64,000 nucleotides of DNA from Legionellaceae bacterium (GTDB lineage Bacteria; Pseudomonadota; Gammaproteobacteria; Legionellales; Legionellaceae), in NCBI GenBank assembly GCA_029212465.1, contig JARGNV010000005.1, positions 31,544-95,543 on the forward strand. The letters run 5' to 3'. Positions 51,525 through 60,356 of this stretch are shown here, in pieces. The notes under the pieces were generated by a model. It was not told the DNA's origin and ran no database searches. It saw only the letters and a program-made list of their open reading frames with translations. The translations under genes and the position numbers were made by a program. Every line of letters starts with the position of its first letter. The first letter of the stretch is position 1.

Positions 51525-53198
51525 TTATATGGTCTCTAGAGAAGGCGTGGATGTTTCGCGGTTGCTATTTTCTGAAAAATGATTGAGTGCGAAAAATCCG
51601 ATACTAACACTGACAAGTCCCGCAACAGCGAGTGATGGTGGCATGGAAAGGGCTAAGCTTGCAATGAGTATGATGCCACCTGCAACAATTGCAAGCCTTG
51701 CAAGGCAGCGCAAGTAAAAATATGCATCGAGTGCTTGACTGTTTTTGCTAGATATTGCCTTCGGAGCCGGTGCAGACGTACTGTTTACCCCAGCATAGAA
51801 TGACGTGGATGGTGCTTTTTCATGAGGATAAGCAGCTTCAAATATTGCGCGTGTTTTATGGCGGAGTACATCGTTAGCATTACCATGACTGTCCAAAACA
51901 TCAATGAATTCGTCGTCATGCACATTTGCGGCGCTATTGATGGCTTTCATTTTTTTATGACTATAAGCACAGGTGAAGTCTCCACATGCATAACCATCTC
52001 TTTGTGGCTTAAGCGGGCCTGTAAAGGTGATATCAAGTTTGTCAGCTGGAATACTAGACTTTAATAAAACATTTATTGCAAACGACTCAATTGATTTAGC
52101 GCCTTCAGGCCCGTAGGGGTCAAACAATTCAAGTGAGTATTTGTTTTCAGTATATAAGGGCTTGGTCAAATAGAGTCCACGCCAGTGGCCTGGGCCTATA
52201 GGTATCAATACATGCGTGATGTCTTCATGTTCTAGCGCGATGCGTATGGCTTCTTGAGTAGACTTGTGTGTTCCTGCGTCAAATCGGTTGACAGGTGCGA
52301 TGACAGTGACACGCTCTGTTGACTTGGGCATTAAAGCGTTTACATCGTGGTCTTCTAGCCAGCTGCTAAAGGTACGACGATGTACTTTTACAGCTGAGTA
52401 TCCACCATGACGCGCATGTTCTCTTTTAGCTTCAGCCGTTTCTTTGTCCATTATTTCGGTGAGTTTGCTGAATATATATTTGGGCGTGTGCTCGTTGATG
52501 TCATCTTTATATGCTTCTAATTGTTCAAAGAGTGTTACTAAAAACGTTTCACTTTGGCTATCGATAGGTGTGCCGTAAAAAGCAGCAGTTCGAGCAACAT
52601 CTTGAAGCAAGACTTTCTGTTCTTCGGTTGCAGGTTGTTTAGCAGGATATTGCAACAAGAGATTTTCTACGCTTTTCTTTGCGATACCCTCTTTTTCTAT
52701 CGTGCGTTTTAGTGGCTTAAAAATTGAAAGTATGGTTGCTTCCTCACTGTCTTCAGCAGTGTACTCTTCGATTTGAGAAAACAATTCTGTAAGCGTGGTT
52801 TCACTTTGCAGGTGTAAGCTAATCCCATTGCGTGCTGCATGTTGGGTGATTGCTGCGAGCAGCGCTTGATAAAGCTCATCGTCATTTTTTTCGGGGACAT
52901 GCACTTTGAGTACATCAAGGCTTTCGGTTACTTTTGCGTCGATGATGCTTTTAAATCGTTCAAATACTGCTTGAGCAGTTTTGTCTACATCCATCGCATT
53001 TGCAGCAAGGGTTTGCTTGATGTCACCGACTAAGGCATCTAAATCATCATTAGGATGATCGTGGAGCGGGATATCAGCCAAAGCAGCTAAATCATTAACA
53101 GCTTTCAGGCATGCTTGATACTCAGGTCTTTTGTCTTTACGACAACTTGCTATGAGTTTATTGAGGCCTAGTCCGGTGGTGGCTTTATCAAGTGGCAT
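51525..53198 (-). CDS. Ulp/CE-clan cysteine protease with repeat region and membrane hairpin (putative host-directed effector)
   Basis: The start at 53198 is favoured over 53231: a promoter lies so close to 53231 that no leader would remain, and AAAGAGAAAG precedes 53198. Numbering here counts from the 53231 Met. Residues ~35-270 hold three degenerate repeats of ~65 residues. A C48/CE-clan core follows: SSWLEDHDVNALM (289-301, like the Ulp1 WLxDxxIN strand), then GPGHWRGLYL (His349), LELFDPYG (Asp371), PQRDGYACGDF (Gln410 and Cys416). This His-Asp-Gln-Cys set is the catalytic arrangement of ubiquitin/SUMO-like deconjugases. Two hydrophobic helices (about 512-528 and 532-549) end the protein. 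No signal peptide is seen. Bacterial members such as ChlaDub, RickCE and XopD act in eukaryotic hosts; export by a type IV system is inference. Confidence 0.8.
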   Translation of the reverse strand: MPLDKATTGLGLNKLIASCRKDKRPEYQACLKAVNDLAALADIPLHDHPNDDLDALVGDIKQTLAANAMDVDKTAQAVFERFKSIIDAKVTESLDVLKVHVPEKNDDELYQALLAAITQHAARNGISLHLQSETTLTELFSQIEEYTAEDSEEATILSIFKPLKRTIEKEGIAKKSVENLLLQYPAKQPATEEQKVLLQDVARTAAFYGTPIDSQSETFLVTLFEQLEAYKDDINEHTPKYIFSKLTEIMDKETAEAKREHARHGGYSAVKVHRRTFSSWLEDHDVNALMPKSTERVTVIAPVNRFDAGTHKSTQEAIRIALEHEDITHVLIPIGPGHWRGLYLTKPLYTENKYSLELFDPYGPEGAKSIESFAINVLLKSSIPADKLDITFTGPLKPQRDGYACGDFTCAYSHKKMKAINSAANVHDDEFIDVLDSHGNANDVLRHKTRAIFEAAYPHEKAPSTSFYAGVNSTSAPAPKAISSKNSQALDAYFYLRCLARLAIVAGGIILIASLALSMPPSLAVAGLVSVSIGFFALNHFSENSNRETSTPSLETI

Positions 53199-53244
53199 AC
53201 TACTTTCTCTTTGAAGGCGTAAATTCAGCATTATTTGTATAAAA

Positions 53245-53273
53245 ATTATACCAAAAATGAGTCATTCTATCAA
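53245..53273 (-). promoter_or_regulatory. Promoter of the CE-clan protease gene
   Basis: On the minus strand TTGATA (53273-53268) and a perfect TATAAT (53250-53245) are separated by exactly 17 bases. Transcription should begin near 53238, about 40 bases upstream of the favoured start codon at 53198. The gene therefore has its own strong promoter, divergent from mraZ. Confidence 0.75.
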
Positions 53274-53372
53274 TACTCCATGTGGCATCTTATTTCTATT
53301 TGAAAGTGCTCTGATTTTTGACTTAAAATGCCGGATTTTTAAGAAACATGCATGAAACCCACCCTTTTTCTC

Positions 53373-53444
53373 TTGAGTTTTCAATGATCTGTTCTATAGT
53401 GTTAAAAAGTGGTTTAAAATAACAAAAAAGTGGAGGATTGTGGG
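53373..53444 (+). promoter_or_regulatory. mraZ (dcw) promoter and MraZ-binding repeats
   Basis: TTGAGT (53373-53378) and TATAGT (53395-53400) are separated by 16 bases. Downstream, GTGGT (53409), GTGGA (53430) and GTGGG (53440) occur, the last two exactly 10 bases apart. MraZ binds GTGGG-type direct repeats spaced by 10 bases in its own leader, so this is a credible autoregulatory site. Confidence 0.7.
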
Positions 53445-53464
53445 AATCCCACAGTGAGCAAACC

Positions 53465-53908
53465 ATGTTTCGTGGAATAAACGCCATTAACTTAGACAGC
53501 AAGGGCCGTTTCGCGATTCCCTCACGATATCGGGAGGGGCTTGGTGAGCATATTGTTGTAACCATCGATACCGAAGCAACTTGCCTATTGCTTTATCCTT
53601 TAGCAGAGTGGCAAGTCATAGAAGATGGTCTGCAGCGATTACCCAGTTTTAATGTGGCAGCTCGGCGTATTCAACGTTTACTGATAGGGCATGCAACGGA
53701 TATTACGTTGGATGGTAATGGACGTGCATTACTTCCACCGCTTTTAAGAGAATATGCAACGCTTGAGAAACGTGTGGTGCTGATTGGGCAAGGGAACAAA
53801 TTTGAGATTTGGGATGAAGAAGCCTGGCAAATGCGTCGTGCTGAATGGCTTAAAGAAGAGTCATCGGGTGAAGGGTTGCCTGATGAAATGAAAACGTTTT
53901 TCTTGTGA
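53465..53908 (+). CDS. mraZ: Transcriptional regulator MraZ
   Basis: MraZ is a ring-forming AbrB-like DNA-binding protein that heads the dcw cluster and represses it. The start ATG 53465 gives [26 protein letters not shown], the expected beginning; nine codons upstream in frame contain the binding repeats and are not coding. The second half repeats the motif as [22 protein letters not shown], giving the two SpoVT-AbrB folds each with a D-x-x-GR core. It has 147 residues. It precedes rsmH by 12 bases. Confidence 0.97.
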   Translation: MFRGINAINLDSKGRFAIPSRYREGLGEHIVVTIDTEATCLLLYPLAEWQVIEDGLQRLPSFNVAARRIQRLLIGHATDITLDGNGRALLPPLLREYATLEKRVVLIGQGNKFEIWDEEAWQMRRAEWLKEESSGEGLPDEMKTFFL

Positions 53909-53920
53909 TGGAGTCATTTG

Positions 53921-54853
53921 ATGATAGGCACACATCAACCTGTTTTGCTTGAAGAGGCAATTGCCGCACTGAAAGTGGTGCCTAATGGTATTTATGTGGA
54001 TGGTACATTTGGAAGAGGCGGGCACTCACAACTCATTGCTGATGCACTAGGGCCTTTGGGGCGTTTGATTGTGCTTGATAAAGATGCAGATGCAATTGCG
54101 CATGCTAAGCAACGCTTCGGGCAAGATAAACGTATTTTGCCAATCCAGGATTCGTTCGCAAATATTGAAGTCATCGCACGTGACGTGGGTGTTTTTGGGC
54201 AAATTTCTGGCATTTTATTGGATTTGGGGGTTTCGTCACCTCAACTGGACGAAGCATCTCGTGGGTTTAGCTTTATGCAAGCAGGCCCACTTGATATGCG
54301 TATGAATACTAATCAGCCACTTACTGCAGAAATATTTGTAAATAAAAGCAAAGAAGCAGAAATGGTTGAAGTGTTTAAAACCTATGGTGAAGAGCGTTTT
54401 GCGCGACGCATTGCAAGAGCAATCATACGAAAACGCACAGAACTTGGGCCTATTACCACGACAACAGAATTGGCTGAAATCATTAAAGAAGCGCATCCAG
54501 CATGGGAAAAGCACAAACATCCCGCAACACGTGTGTTTCAGGCGATTCGTATTTATATCAACCAAGAGCTTGATGATTTGGCAGAAGGCTTAAAACAATG
54601 CGTACAAGTGTTGGCACCCGATGGGCGTTTGGCAGTCATTAGTTTTCACTCGCTTGAAGACAGAATGGTCAAACGATTCATGAAGGCAGAAGAAGAAGGC
54701 ATTCAGTTGCCTCGCAATTTACCGGTGATGGATACACGTGCCAATACTCACTTTAAGCGGGTAGGTAAAGCAATTAAACCAACCGATGAAGAGAAAGATG
54801 ACAACATTCGCGCACGAAGTGCAGTCCTTAGGATTGGGGAGAAAATATCATGA
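53921..54853 (+). CDS. rsmH: 16S rRNA (cytosine1402-N4)-methyltransferase RsmH
   Basis: RsmH (MraW) methylates C1402 of 16S rRNA in the P site. The start ATG 53921 gives MIGTHQPVLLEEAI; TTG 53918 is in frame directly before. SAM-binding YVDGTFGRGGHS lies near residue 30, GILLDLGVSSPQLDEASRGFSF near residue 90, and the C-terminal GRLAVISFHSLEDRMVKRF is diagnostic. At 310 residues it is normal. Its stop overlaps ftsL as ATGA, as in other dcw clusters. Confidence 0.98.
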   Translation: MIGTHQPVLLEEAIAALKVVPNGIYVDGTFGRGGHSQLIADALGPLGRLIVLDKDADAIAHAKQRFGQDKRILPIQDSFANIEVIARDVGVFGQISGILLDLGVSSPQLDEASRGFSFMQAGPLDMRMNTNQPLTAEIFVNKSKEAEMVEVFKTYGEERFARRIARAIIRKRTELGPITTTTELAEIIKEAHPAWEKHKHPATRVFQAIRIYINQELDDLAEGLKQCVQVLAPDGRLAVISFHSLEDRMVKRFMKAEEEGIQLPRNLPVMDTRANTHFKRVGKAIKPTDEEKDDNIRARSAVLRIGEKIS

Positions 54854-55188
54854 ACGCTGCGGCAAAGGTGATTCAACAAAATAGCTTGTTTGAGGGTCAC
54901 TGGGCGCGCGTCCAGTTTTCAAAGTTATTGTTATTACAAGTTGGATTACTTTCTTTAGTGCTGGCAAGTGCACTTTCGGTGGTGTATGTGATTAACCTTC
55001 ACCGGGTGACGTGTGCGCAAACACAACTACTCCAACAAAAAGCGCACCAACTTCAGTTGCAATGGGGGCAGCTCTTACTAGAACAGGCGAGCTTGGCAAC
55101 ACCTGCACGGGTTGAAATGTTGGCGAAAGAAAAATTACACATGGTTTTCCCATCACATCAGCAAATATTTGCGCTGCGTGCCGAATGA
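54850..55188 (+). CDS. ftsL: Cell division protein FtsL
   Basis: A 112-residue bitopic protein. A short cytoplasmic part is followed by one transmembrane helix (LLLLQVGLLSLVLASALSVVYVI, in part, residues ~27-48), then a periplasmic coiled coil rich in Gln/Leu (LLQQKAHQLQLQWGQLLLEQ) and a conserved ARVEMLAKEKLHMVFP ending. FtsL forms FtsQLB at the septum and activates FtsWI. The order between rsmH and ftsI plus 4-base overlaps on both sides confirm the identity. Confidence 0.95.
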   Translation: MNAAAKVIQQNSLFEGHWARVQFSKLLLLQVGLLSLVLASALSVVYVINLHRVTCAQTQLLQQKAHQLQLQWGQLLLEQASLATPARVEMLAKEKLHMVFPSHQQIFALRAE

Positions 55189-56861
55189 AAGGAGCTTGTC
55201 ACCGTAAACGTGTTTTAGCGCTCAGCGCTTTCTTTTTAATGCTGCTTGCGGCCTTAGTTTGGCGGATGTTTGCTTTAATGGTGCTTGATAGAAGCTTTCT
55301 GCAAGGACAAGGAGATGCACGCAGTGTTCGCGTGGTGAATACCCCTGCATTTAGAGGCATGATATTTGATAGACAAGGTGCGGCAGTTGCGGTGAGTACG
55401 CCTGTGCAATCAGTATGGATAAATCCTAAAAGGTTTAATCCAACACCCGTTGAGCTTGGGCATTTGGCTCGTATCTTAAACATGCCCAAGCAGCATATTT
55501 CTTACAAAGTAGAAGAACATGATACACGCGGGTTTATCTATTTAAAGCGCCATCTAACGCCGACACAGGCAAAAAAAATTGAGGCATTGAAAATTCCAGG
55601 CGTTAATTTCAAACAAGAATTTAAACGCTATTACCCCGATGCAGACAGTCTTGCTCAGCTCATTGGGTTTACCAATATTGATGACGATGGTATTGAAGGG
55701 CTTGAACTCGCATATCATGAATGGTTAGATGGCGTGCCGGGCAAGCGTCGTGTCATAAAAGATAGGACAGGGCGTATCATTGATGAGCTAGGTGTCATTC
55801 AAGAACCAAGGCCTGGACAAGGATTACAGCTTAGTATCGATAGAAGAATTCAATTTTTTGCTTACCACGAATTACAAAAAACAGTGGCGGAGTTTGGTGC
55901 TAAATCAGGTTCAGTTGTGGTGTTGGATGCAAAAGACGGAGAAGTGCTTGCAGTTGTAAACTGGCCTTCATTCAATCCGAATGCACGGAGTCGTTATGAT
56001 ATATCTGCTTATCGTAATCGTGCGATGACGGATACTTTTGAACCGGGCTCGGTTACAAAGCCTTTTAGTATTGCAAGTGCACTTGAGAGTGGTTTATTTA
56101 CACCCGACACAGTGATTGATACAAGGCCAAGCTGGATGATGGTGGAAGGACATACGGTGCGTGATGTGGGCAACTATGGCGTCCTCGATGTGCGCGGTGT
56201 TTTGCAGCACTCAAGTAACGTTGGGATGAGCAAAATGGTACTTGCAAGCCCGCCAGAACATCTTATTAATTTCTTAAGACGTTGTGGTGTTGGAAGCCTT
56301 ACAGCAAGCGGCTATCCCGGAGAAAGTGAGGGCACTATTGCAAGCGCTGCCGAAACGGGGCCTTTTATGCTTGCAACCCTGAGTTTTGGATATGGTTTAT
56401 CAGTAACGGCTTTACAGCTTGCTAAAATGTATTCTATTTTTGCAAACAATGGATATTTAATGCCAGTCCATTTATTACATTCAGATGAGAGATATACAGG
56501 TAAGCAAGTTTTGAGCGCTAAAATTTCAGAGCAAGTGCTTGAAATGATGGAGTTGGTGGTGAAACCTGGAGGGACGGGTACGCGAGCTGCGGTACCGGGA
56601 TACCGTGTGGCAGGAAAAACAGGCACTGCAAGAATTGCAGGTCAACATGGGTATCAAGAAAAACGTTATATTGCGAGCTTTGCAGGCGTTGCTCCCGTTT
56701 CACATCCGCGTCTTGTCGTTGCAGTTGTCATACATGAGCCAACAAAGGGTTCATTCTATGGGGGGCGTGTGGCAGCACCTTTATTTTCAAAAGTGATGGA
56801 GATATCACTCAGATTATTAAACATTGAGCCAGATGCAGCAGATAAGGTACATACATCATGA
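55185..56861 (+). CDS. ftsI: Peptidoglycan D,D-transpeptidase FtsI (PBP3)
   Basis: Septal transpeptidase of 558 residues. An N-terminal membrane anchor (residues ~9-33) leads to the pedestal domain starting RGMIFDRQG. The transpeptidase domain has S289-V-T-K292 (EPGSVTKPF), S343-S-N345 (HSSNVGMSK) and K478-T-G-T481 (AGKTGTARI), so all three penicillin-binding motifs are intact. The FtsI-type end KGSFYGGRVAAPLFSKVM follows. It cross-links septal peptidoglycan with FtsW. It overlaps ftsL and murE by four bases each. Confidence 0.98.
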   Translation: MKGACHRKRVLALSAFFLMLLAALVWRMFALMVLDRSFLQGQGDARSVRVVNTPAFRGMIFDRQGAAVAVSTPVQSVWINPKRFNPTPVELGHLARILNMPKQHISYKVEEHDTRGFIYLKRHLTPTQAKKIEALKIPGVNFKQEFKRYYPDADSLAQLIGFTNIDDDGIEGLELAYHEWLDGVPGKRRVIKDRTGRIIDELGVIQEPRPGQGLQLSIDRRIQFFAYHELQKTVAEFGAKSGSVVVLDAKDGEVLAVVNWPSFNPNARSRYDISAYRNRAMTDTFEPGSVTKPFSIASALESGLFTPDTVIDTRPSWMMVEGHTVRDVGNYGVLDVRGVLQHSSNVGMSKMVLASPPEHLINFLRRCGVGSLTASGYPGESEGTIASAAETGPFMLATLSFGYGLSVTALQLAKMYSIFANNGYLMPVHLLHSDERYTGKQVLSAKISEQVLEMMELVVKPGGTGTRAAVPGYRVAGKTGTARIAGQHGYQEKRYIASFAGVAPVSHPRLVVAVVIHEPTKGSFYGGRVAAPLFSKVMEISLRLLNIEPDAADKVHTS

Positions 56862-58285
56862 AATCTTTGAAAGACTTACTTGAGCAGCCACCAAAGGGGC
56901 TTCAAAACGATAGCCGTCTCATTAAGCCTGGAGATATTTTTTTAGCATATCCAGGTGAGGTAACAGATGGGCGACGCTTTATTGGTGAAGCTGTTAAGTC
57001 AGGGGCATCAGCCGTTTTGTATGAGCCAGAGGCGGCTTCAGATTTTCTAACAAACCTTCCAAGGCAGATTCCTTTAATTGCCTACCCCCATTTGGCTGAG
57101 CACTTAGGACATTTAGCCAAAGAAGTATATGATGTACCTCAAAATGCATTTAAAATTTCAGGCGTTACCGGTACAAATGGTAAAACAACAATTGCTTATC
57201 AATTGGCACAAGCGCATGACTTACTAGGACAACGCGTCACTTATATGGGAACACTTGGGGCGGGTTCATTGAATGCAATTAACCCTTTAAATAATACAAC
57301 GCCTGATGCACTGTGTGTTCAAAAAATGTTACATGAGTGGGCGTTATTAGATGTGCAGCATGTAGCAATGGAAGTGTCATCGCATGGGCTTGCCGAAGGG
57401 CGGGTTAGAGAGGTTCAATTTACGCAAGCAATCTATACAAACCTAAGCCATGAGCATTTGGATTATCATAAAACGTTTGACGCATATGCAGCGGCTAAGG
57501 CACGTTTGTTTGCTTATCCGAGCTTAAAGTCAGTGGTTTTAAACCAAGACGATGCGTACGCTGATTTAATGCGTGCAAGTGTGCCCCATGGTACTGAAAT
57601 ATTAACATATGGGCTTCACCCTCAAAGTGATGTGTATGCCGAAAATATTAGGCTGCGTATGACAGGTAGCCTTTTTGATGTCAAAACACCCATGGGGCAC
57701 TTTGAATGCGCGGTGCAATCTTTAGGTCAGTTTAATGTGTATAACAGCTTGGCACTTATCACAAGCTTGCTTGCTGATGGGTATGCATTATCGGACATTG
57801 CAACAGTTATGCCAAAGCTTTCAGCATCTCCTGGGCGTATGGAACGCGTGTGTGCGACGCCTGTTGTGTTAGTTGATTATGCCCATACGCCAGACGCACT
57901 TGAAAAAGCACTGCAAACCCTCGCTGAATTAAAGCAATCTAAGTTTTTTGTGGTGTTTGGTTGTGGAGGAGATAGAGACAAATCAAAGCGTACTTTAATG
58001 GCGCGTGTCGCAGAAAAATATGCAGACCAAATCATTATTACAAGTGATAATCCACGTACTGAAAACCCTCAACATATTTTAGATGAGATAGCGAGTGGGT
58101 TTAGTGAGGGTGCTGATGTATTAAAAATAGAGAATAGACGAGAAGCCATTCATTGTGCACTGAAGCTTGCAAGTCCTGAAGATATTATTTTGATTGCAGG
58201 TAAAGGCCATGAGGCATACCAAGAAATTAATCACGAGCGCATGCCGTTTTCAGATGCTGCCGTTGTAAGGGAGTTTAAGCTGTAG
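56858..58285 (+). CDS. murE: UDP-MurNAc-L-Ala-D-Glu:meso-diaminopimelate ligase MurE
   Basis: MurE adds the third residue to the peptidoglycan stem peptide. The 475-residue protein has the N-terminal substrate domain, ATP-binding GVTGTNGKTT (residues 102-111), the carbamylated-Lys region YHKTFDAYAAAKARLF and HEHLDYH. The C-terminal DNPR specificity motif (SDNPRTENP near residue 395) marks use of meso-diaminopimelate rather than lysine. It overlaps ftsI by four bases. It is the last gene of the cluster here: murF, mraY, murD, ftsW and the rest do not follow, and nagZ converges on it after 28 bases. Confidence 0.98.
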   Translation: MKSLKDLLEQPPKGLQNDSRLIKPGDIFLAYPGEVTDGRRFIGEAVKSGASAVLYEPEAASDFLTNLPRQIPLIAYPHLAEHLGHLAKEVYDVPQNAFKISGVTGTNGKTTIAYQLAQAHDLLGQRVTYMGTLGAGSLNAINPLNNTTPDALCVQKMLHEWALLDVQHVAMEVSSHGLAEGRVREVQFTQAIYTNLSHEHLDYHKTFDAYAAAKARLFAYPSLKSVVLNQDDAYADLMRASVPHGTEILTYGLHPQSDVYAENIRLRMTGSLFDVKTPMGHFECAVQSLGQFNVYNSLALITSLLADGYALSDIATVMPKLSASPGRMERVCATPVVLVDYAHTPDALEKALQTLAELKQSKFFVVFGCGGDRDKSKRTLMARVAEKYADQIIITSDNPRTENPQHILDEIASGFSEGADVLKIENRREAIHCALKLASPEDIILIAGKGHEAYQEINHERMPFSDAAVVREFKL

Positions 58286-58313
58286 CGCTCAGTAAACATT
58301 TTGCAGACAAGCC

Positions 58314-59351
58314 CTAGATTGTATCGGTTGCATTAAACGTTTGGTTATGACCCGAGGCGTTGGTGGCTTGAGTTTTTTGAGGGGCTTTTATTGTTTTAAT
58401 GGGAGATATTTTGGTTTTAAAACGTGCGATATGCTGCTCGTTTGATGTTTGGTAGTGAAGGGGGAGTGTATCTAGGAAGTCTTTAATAATAGGACGTGTT
58501 TGATTGGCTGCAATCAGTAATTGGCAGCCTGCATCTAGCGCTTGTTTGCCGCGAGTCAGTAAATCACCAATATCAGCGCCTGTCATGCCAAGGCAATCGC
58601 TGATAATAAGCCCTGTAAAGCCCATTTTCTCCCGTAAAATATCGTTAAGCCACATAGGTGAGTAACCAGCTGCGTGTGTCGCATCAATGTTTGGATAGGT
58701 GACGTGTGCGGGCATTACAGCATCAAGCGCACTTGAATCAATGAGACTTTTAAAGGGGATTAAGTCGCACGCTTCGAGTGTTTCGAGTGAGCGTTCATCA
58801 GAAGGAAAGCCAATATGTGAATCTGTTTTGCAAAATCCATGACCTGGAAAATGCTTACCAATCGCCGGCATGCCTGCGTGGTGCATGCCTTTAATGAAGG
58901 CTGCGGCAAGGACTGTGACTGTATTTGGGTCTGCATGAAAGGCGCGGTATAGCCCACCAATAATGGGGTTCGGTCCATGTATGTCAAGCACTGGAGCAAG
59001 TCCTACATGAATGCCGCATTGACGTAACTCGTGTGCCATGTGTTCGCCGTATTGCTCGGCGAGCTTAAGGCCTGCCGCTTGGTTTAAGTCGTAGACTTCA
59101 CCATATATACATGCCGCAGGTAAGGGGCGGAATCCAAGACGTTGGATACGCTGCACATAGCCACCTTCATGGTCTATGAACAGGATAAGCTCTGGATTAA
59201 TCGCATGAATTTGCTGGGTGAGTGCAATGAGTTGTTCGCGATCTTTGATATTTCGGGTAAAAAGAATGACCCCAGAGGTGTTTGGATGTTTTAAGAGTTC
59301 GATTTCTTCATCAGCGATGGTTAACCCCAATAAATCGATAATGACAGACAC
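58314..59351 (-). CDS. nagZ: Beta-N-acetylhexosaminidase NagZ
   Basis: NagZ is the cytoplasmic GH3 enzyme that removes GlcNAc from 1,6-anhydro-muropeptides during wall recycling. The family blocks are present: GVILFTRNIKDREQL near residue 30, FIDHEGGYVQRI with substrate contacts, the GH3 NagZ signature KHFPGHG with its catalytic His nearby (DSHIGFP), and the nucleophile Asp in ISDCLGMTGA. Two GTG starts are possible: 59366, and 59351, which follows GGGGTGG at good spacing and is used here. The last ~45 residues are Lys/Thr/Gln-rich and probably disordered. It converges with murE and is divergent from the phosphorylase gene. Confidence 0.95.
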   Translation of the reverse strand: MSVIIDLLGLTIADEEIELLKHPNTSGVILFTRNIKDREQLIALTQQIHAINPELILFIDHEGGYVQRIQRLGFRPLPAACIYGEVYDLNQAAGLKLAEQYGEHMAHELRQCGIHVGLAPVLDIHGPNPIIGGLYRAFHADPNTVTVLAAAFIKGMHHAGMPAIGKHFPGHGFCKTDSHIGFPSDERSLETLEACDLIPFKSLIDSSALDAVMPAHVTYPNIDATHAAGYSPMWLNDILREKMGFTGLIISDCLGMTGADIGDLLTRGKQALDAGCQLLIAANQTRPIIKDFLDTLPLHYQTSNEQHIARFKTKISPIKTIKAPQKTQATNASGHNQTFNATDTI

Positions 59352-59472
59352 GAGAAGCCACCCCACTTATTCGAACCAATATTTTCGCGCAGTGTATCAC
59401 ATTAGGTTAGACTCTGCGATGATTTGCGCGTATAGTTTTGCCATTCTTGAAAACGGACAAGGAGTTTTAACC

Positions 59473-60303
59473 ATGACAACTCAGACTTCAGGACCTGATG
59501 CGCTTGCAGAAATGATTCGGGCGCGTACCCCTGATATTCACCCACGTATTGGTATTGTACTGGGCTCAGGCCTTGGTGCATTTGCTGATAAATTGGAAAA
59601 TGCGACACGTATCTCCTATGCGGATTTGCCTGGTTTTCCTTCAGTTACTGTTGATGGACATCAAGGTACCATGGTAGTAGGTGAGTTGTTTGGTGTTGGT
59701 GTGGTTTGCCTGCAAGGGCGTATGCACTTATATGAAGGCTCAAGCCATGATGTCGTTAAAACCTACATTCGTACGTTAAAGCGTCTTGGCTGTGAATATT
59801 TCTTTGCAATCAGTGCATCGGGTTCTTTATGCGAAAGTGTGGGTCCAGGTCACTTAATGTTAATTAAAGATCATATTAATTTGCAAGGAACAAACCCACT
59901 GATTGGTCCAAATGATGATGACTTTGGTGCGCGCTTTTTTCCGTTGGATGATGTTTATGATCGTGAAACACGTGAAACGTTAGTACATCTTGCAGAAGAA
60001 ATGGGGCTTGTATTGCCGGAAGGTGTGTACGCAGCTGTTACAGGGCCTAACTACGAGACAGCTGCAGAAATTAAAGCATTGCGTATGTTGGGTGCTGATG
60101 CAGTTGGCATGTCAACGGTACCTGAAGTGCTGGTTGCAACGCATTGTGGAATGAAAGTTGCAGTGATTGCAATGATTACAAATTTTGCAACAGGGCTTGC
60201 TAGCATTAGCCACTCTCACAAAGCTGTGGTTGAAATGGCCTCACAATCAAGCGATAAAGTATGTGTTTTATTAAAGCAATTTATTGAAACACTGTCTAAG
60301 TAG
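59473..60303 (+). CDS. Purine-nucleoside phosphorylase (PNP-I, trimeric type)
   Basis: A 276-residue enzyme that phosphorolyses purine nucleosides to free base and ribose 1-phosphate for salvage. The start ATG 59473 follows AAGGAGTTTTAACC; the frame is open far upstream but that part lies antisense to nagZ. Motifs of the trimeric mammalian-type PNP/XapA group are clear: GIVLGSGLGAFAD with the phosphate loop, DGHQGTMVVGEL, LQGRMHLYEG, ISASGSL, GPNYETAAEI with the base-binding Glu, and DAVGMSTVPEV. Substrate preference between guanosine/inosine and xanthosine cannot be settled. A hairpin follows at 60325. Confidence 0.93.
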   Translation: MTTQTSGPDALAEMIRARTPDIHPRIGIVLGSGLGAFADKLENATRISYADLPGFPSVTVDGHQGTMVVGELFGVGVVCLQGRMHLYEGSSHDVVKTYIRTLKRLGCEYFFAISASGSLCESVGPGHLMLIKDHINLQGTNPLIGPNDDDFGARFFPLDDVYDRETRETLVHLAEEMGLVLPEGVYAAVTGPNYETAAEIKALRMLGADAVGMSTVPEVLVATHCGMKVAVIAMITNFATGLASISHSHKAVVEMASQSSDKVCVLLKQFIETLSK

Positions 60304-60324
60304 TCTTTTTACCTGTTGTGTATA

Positions 60325-60352
60325 CCAGACAAGCTATGATGAGCTTGTCTGG
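60325..60352. terminator. Perfect hairpin between convergent phosphorylase and ubiA genes
   Basis: CCAGACAAGCT (60325-60335), loop ATGATG, AGCTTGTCTGG (60342-60352): an uninterrupted 11-base stem in the 53-base gap between two convergent stop codons. T tracts are weak on both sides, so it is probably a two-way terminator of moderate strength. Confidence 0.65.
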
Positions 60353-60356
60353 ATGT

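Noticed and set aside
53199..53231. Start of the CE-clan protease at 53231
   Set aside because: The TATAAT ends only 14 bases before that ATG, so almost no leader would exist and no ribosome site is seen; 53198 has a purine-rich site.
59218..59472. N-terminal extension of the purine nucleoside phosphorylase
   Set aside because: It runs antisense through the nagZ 5' end; AAGGAG lies just before the ATG at 59473, where homologues begin.
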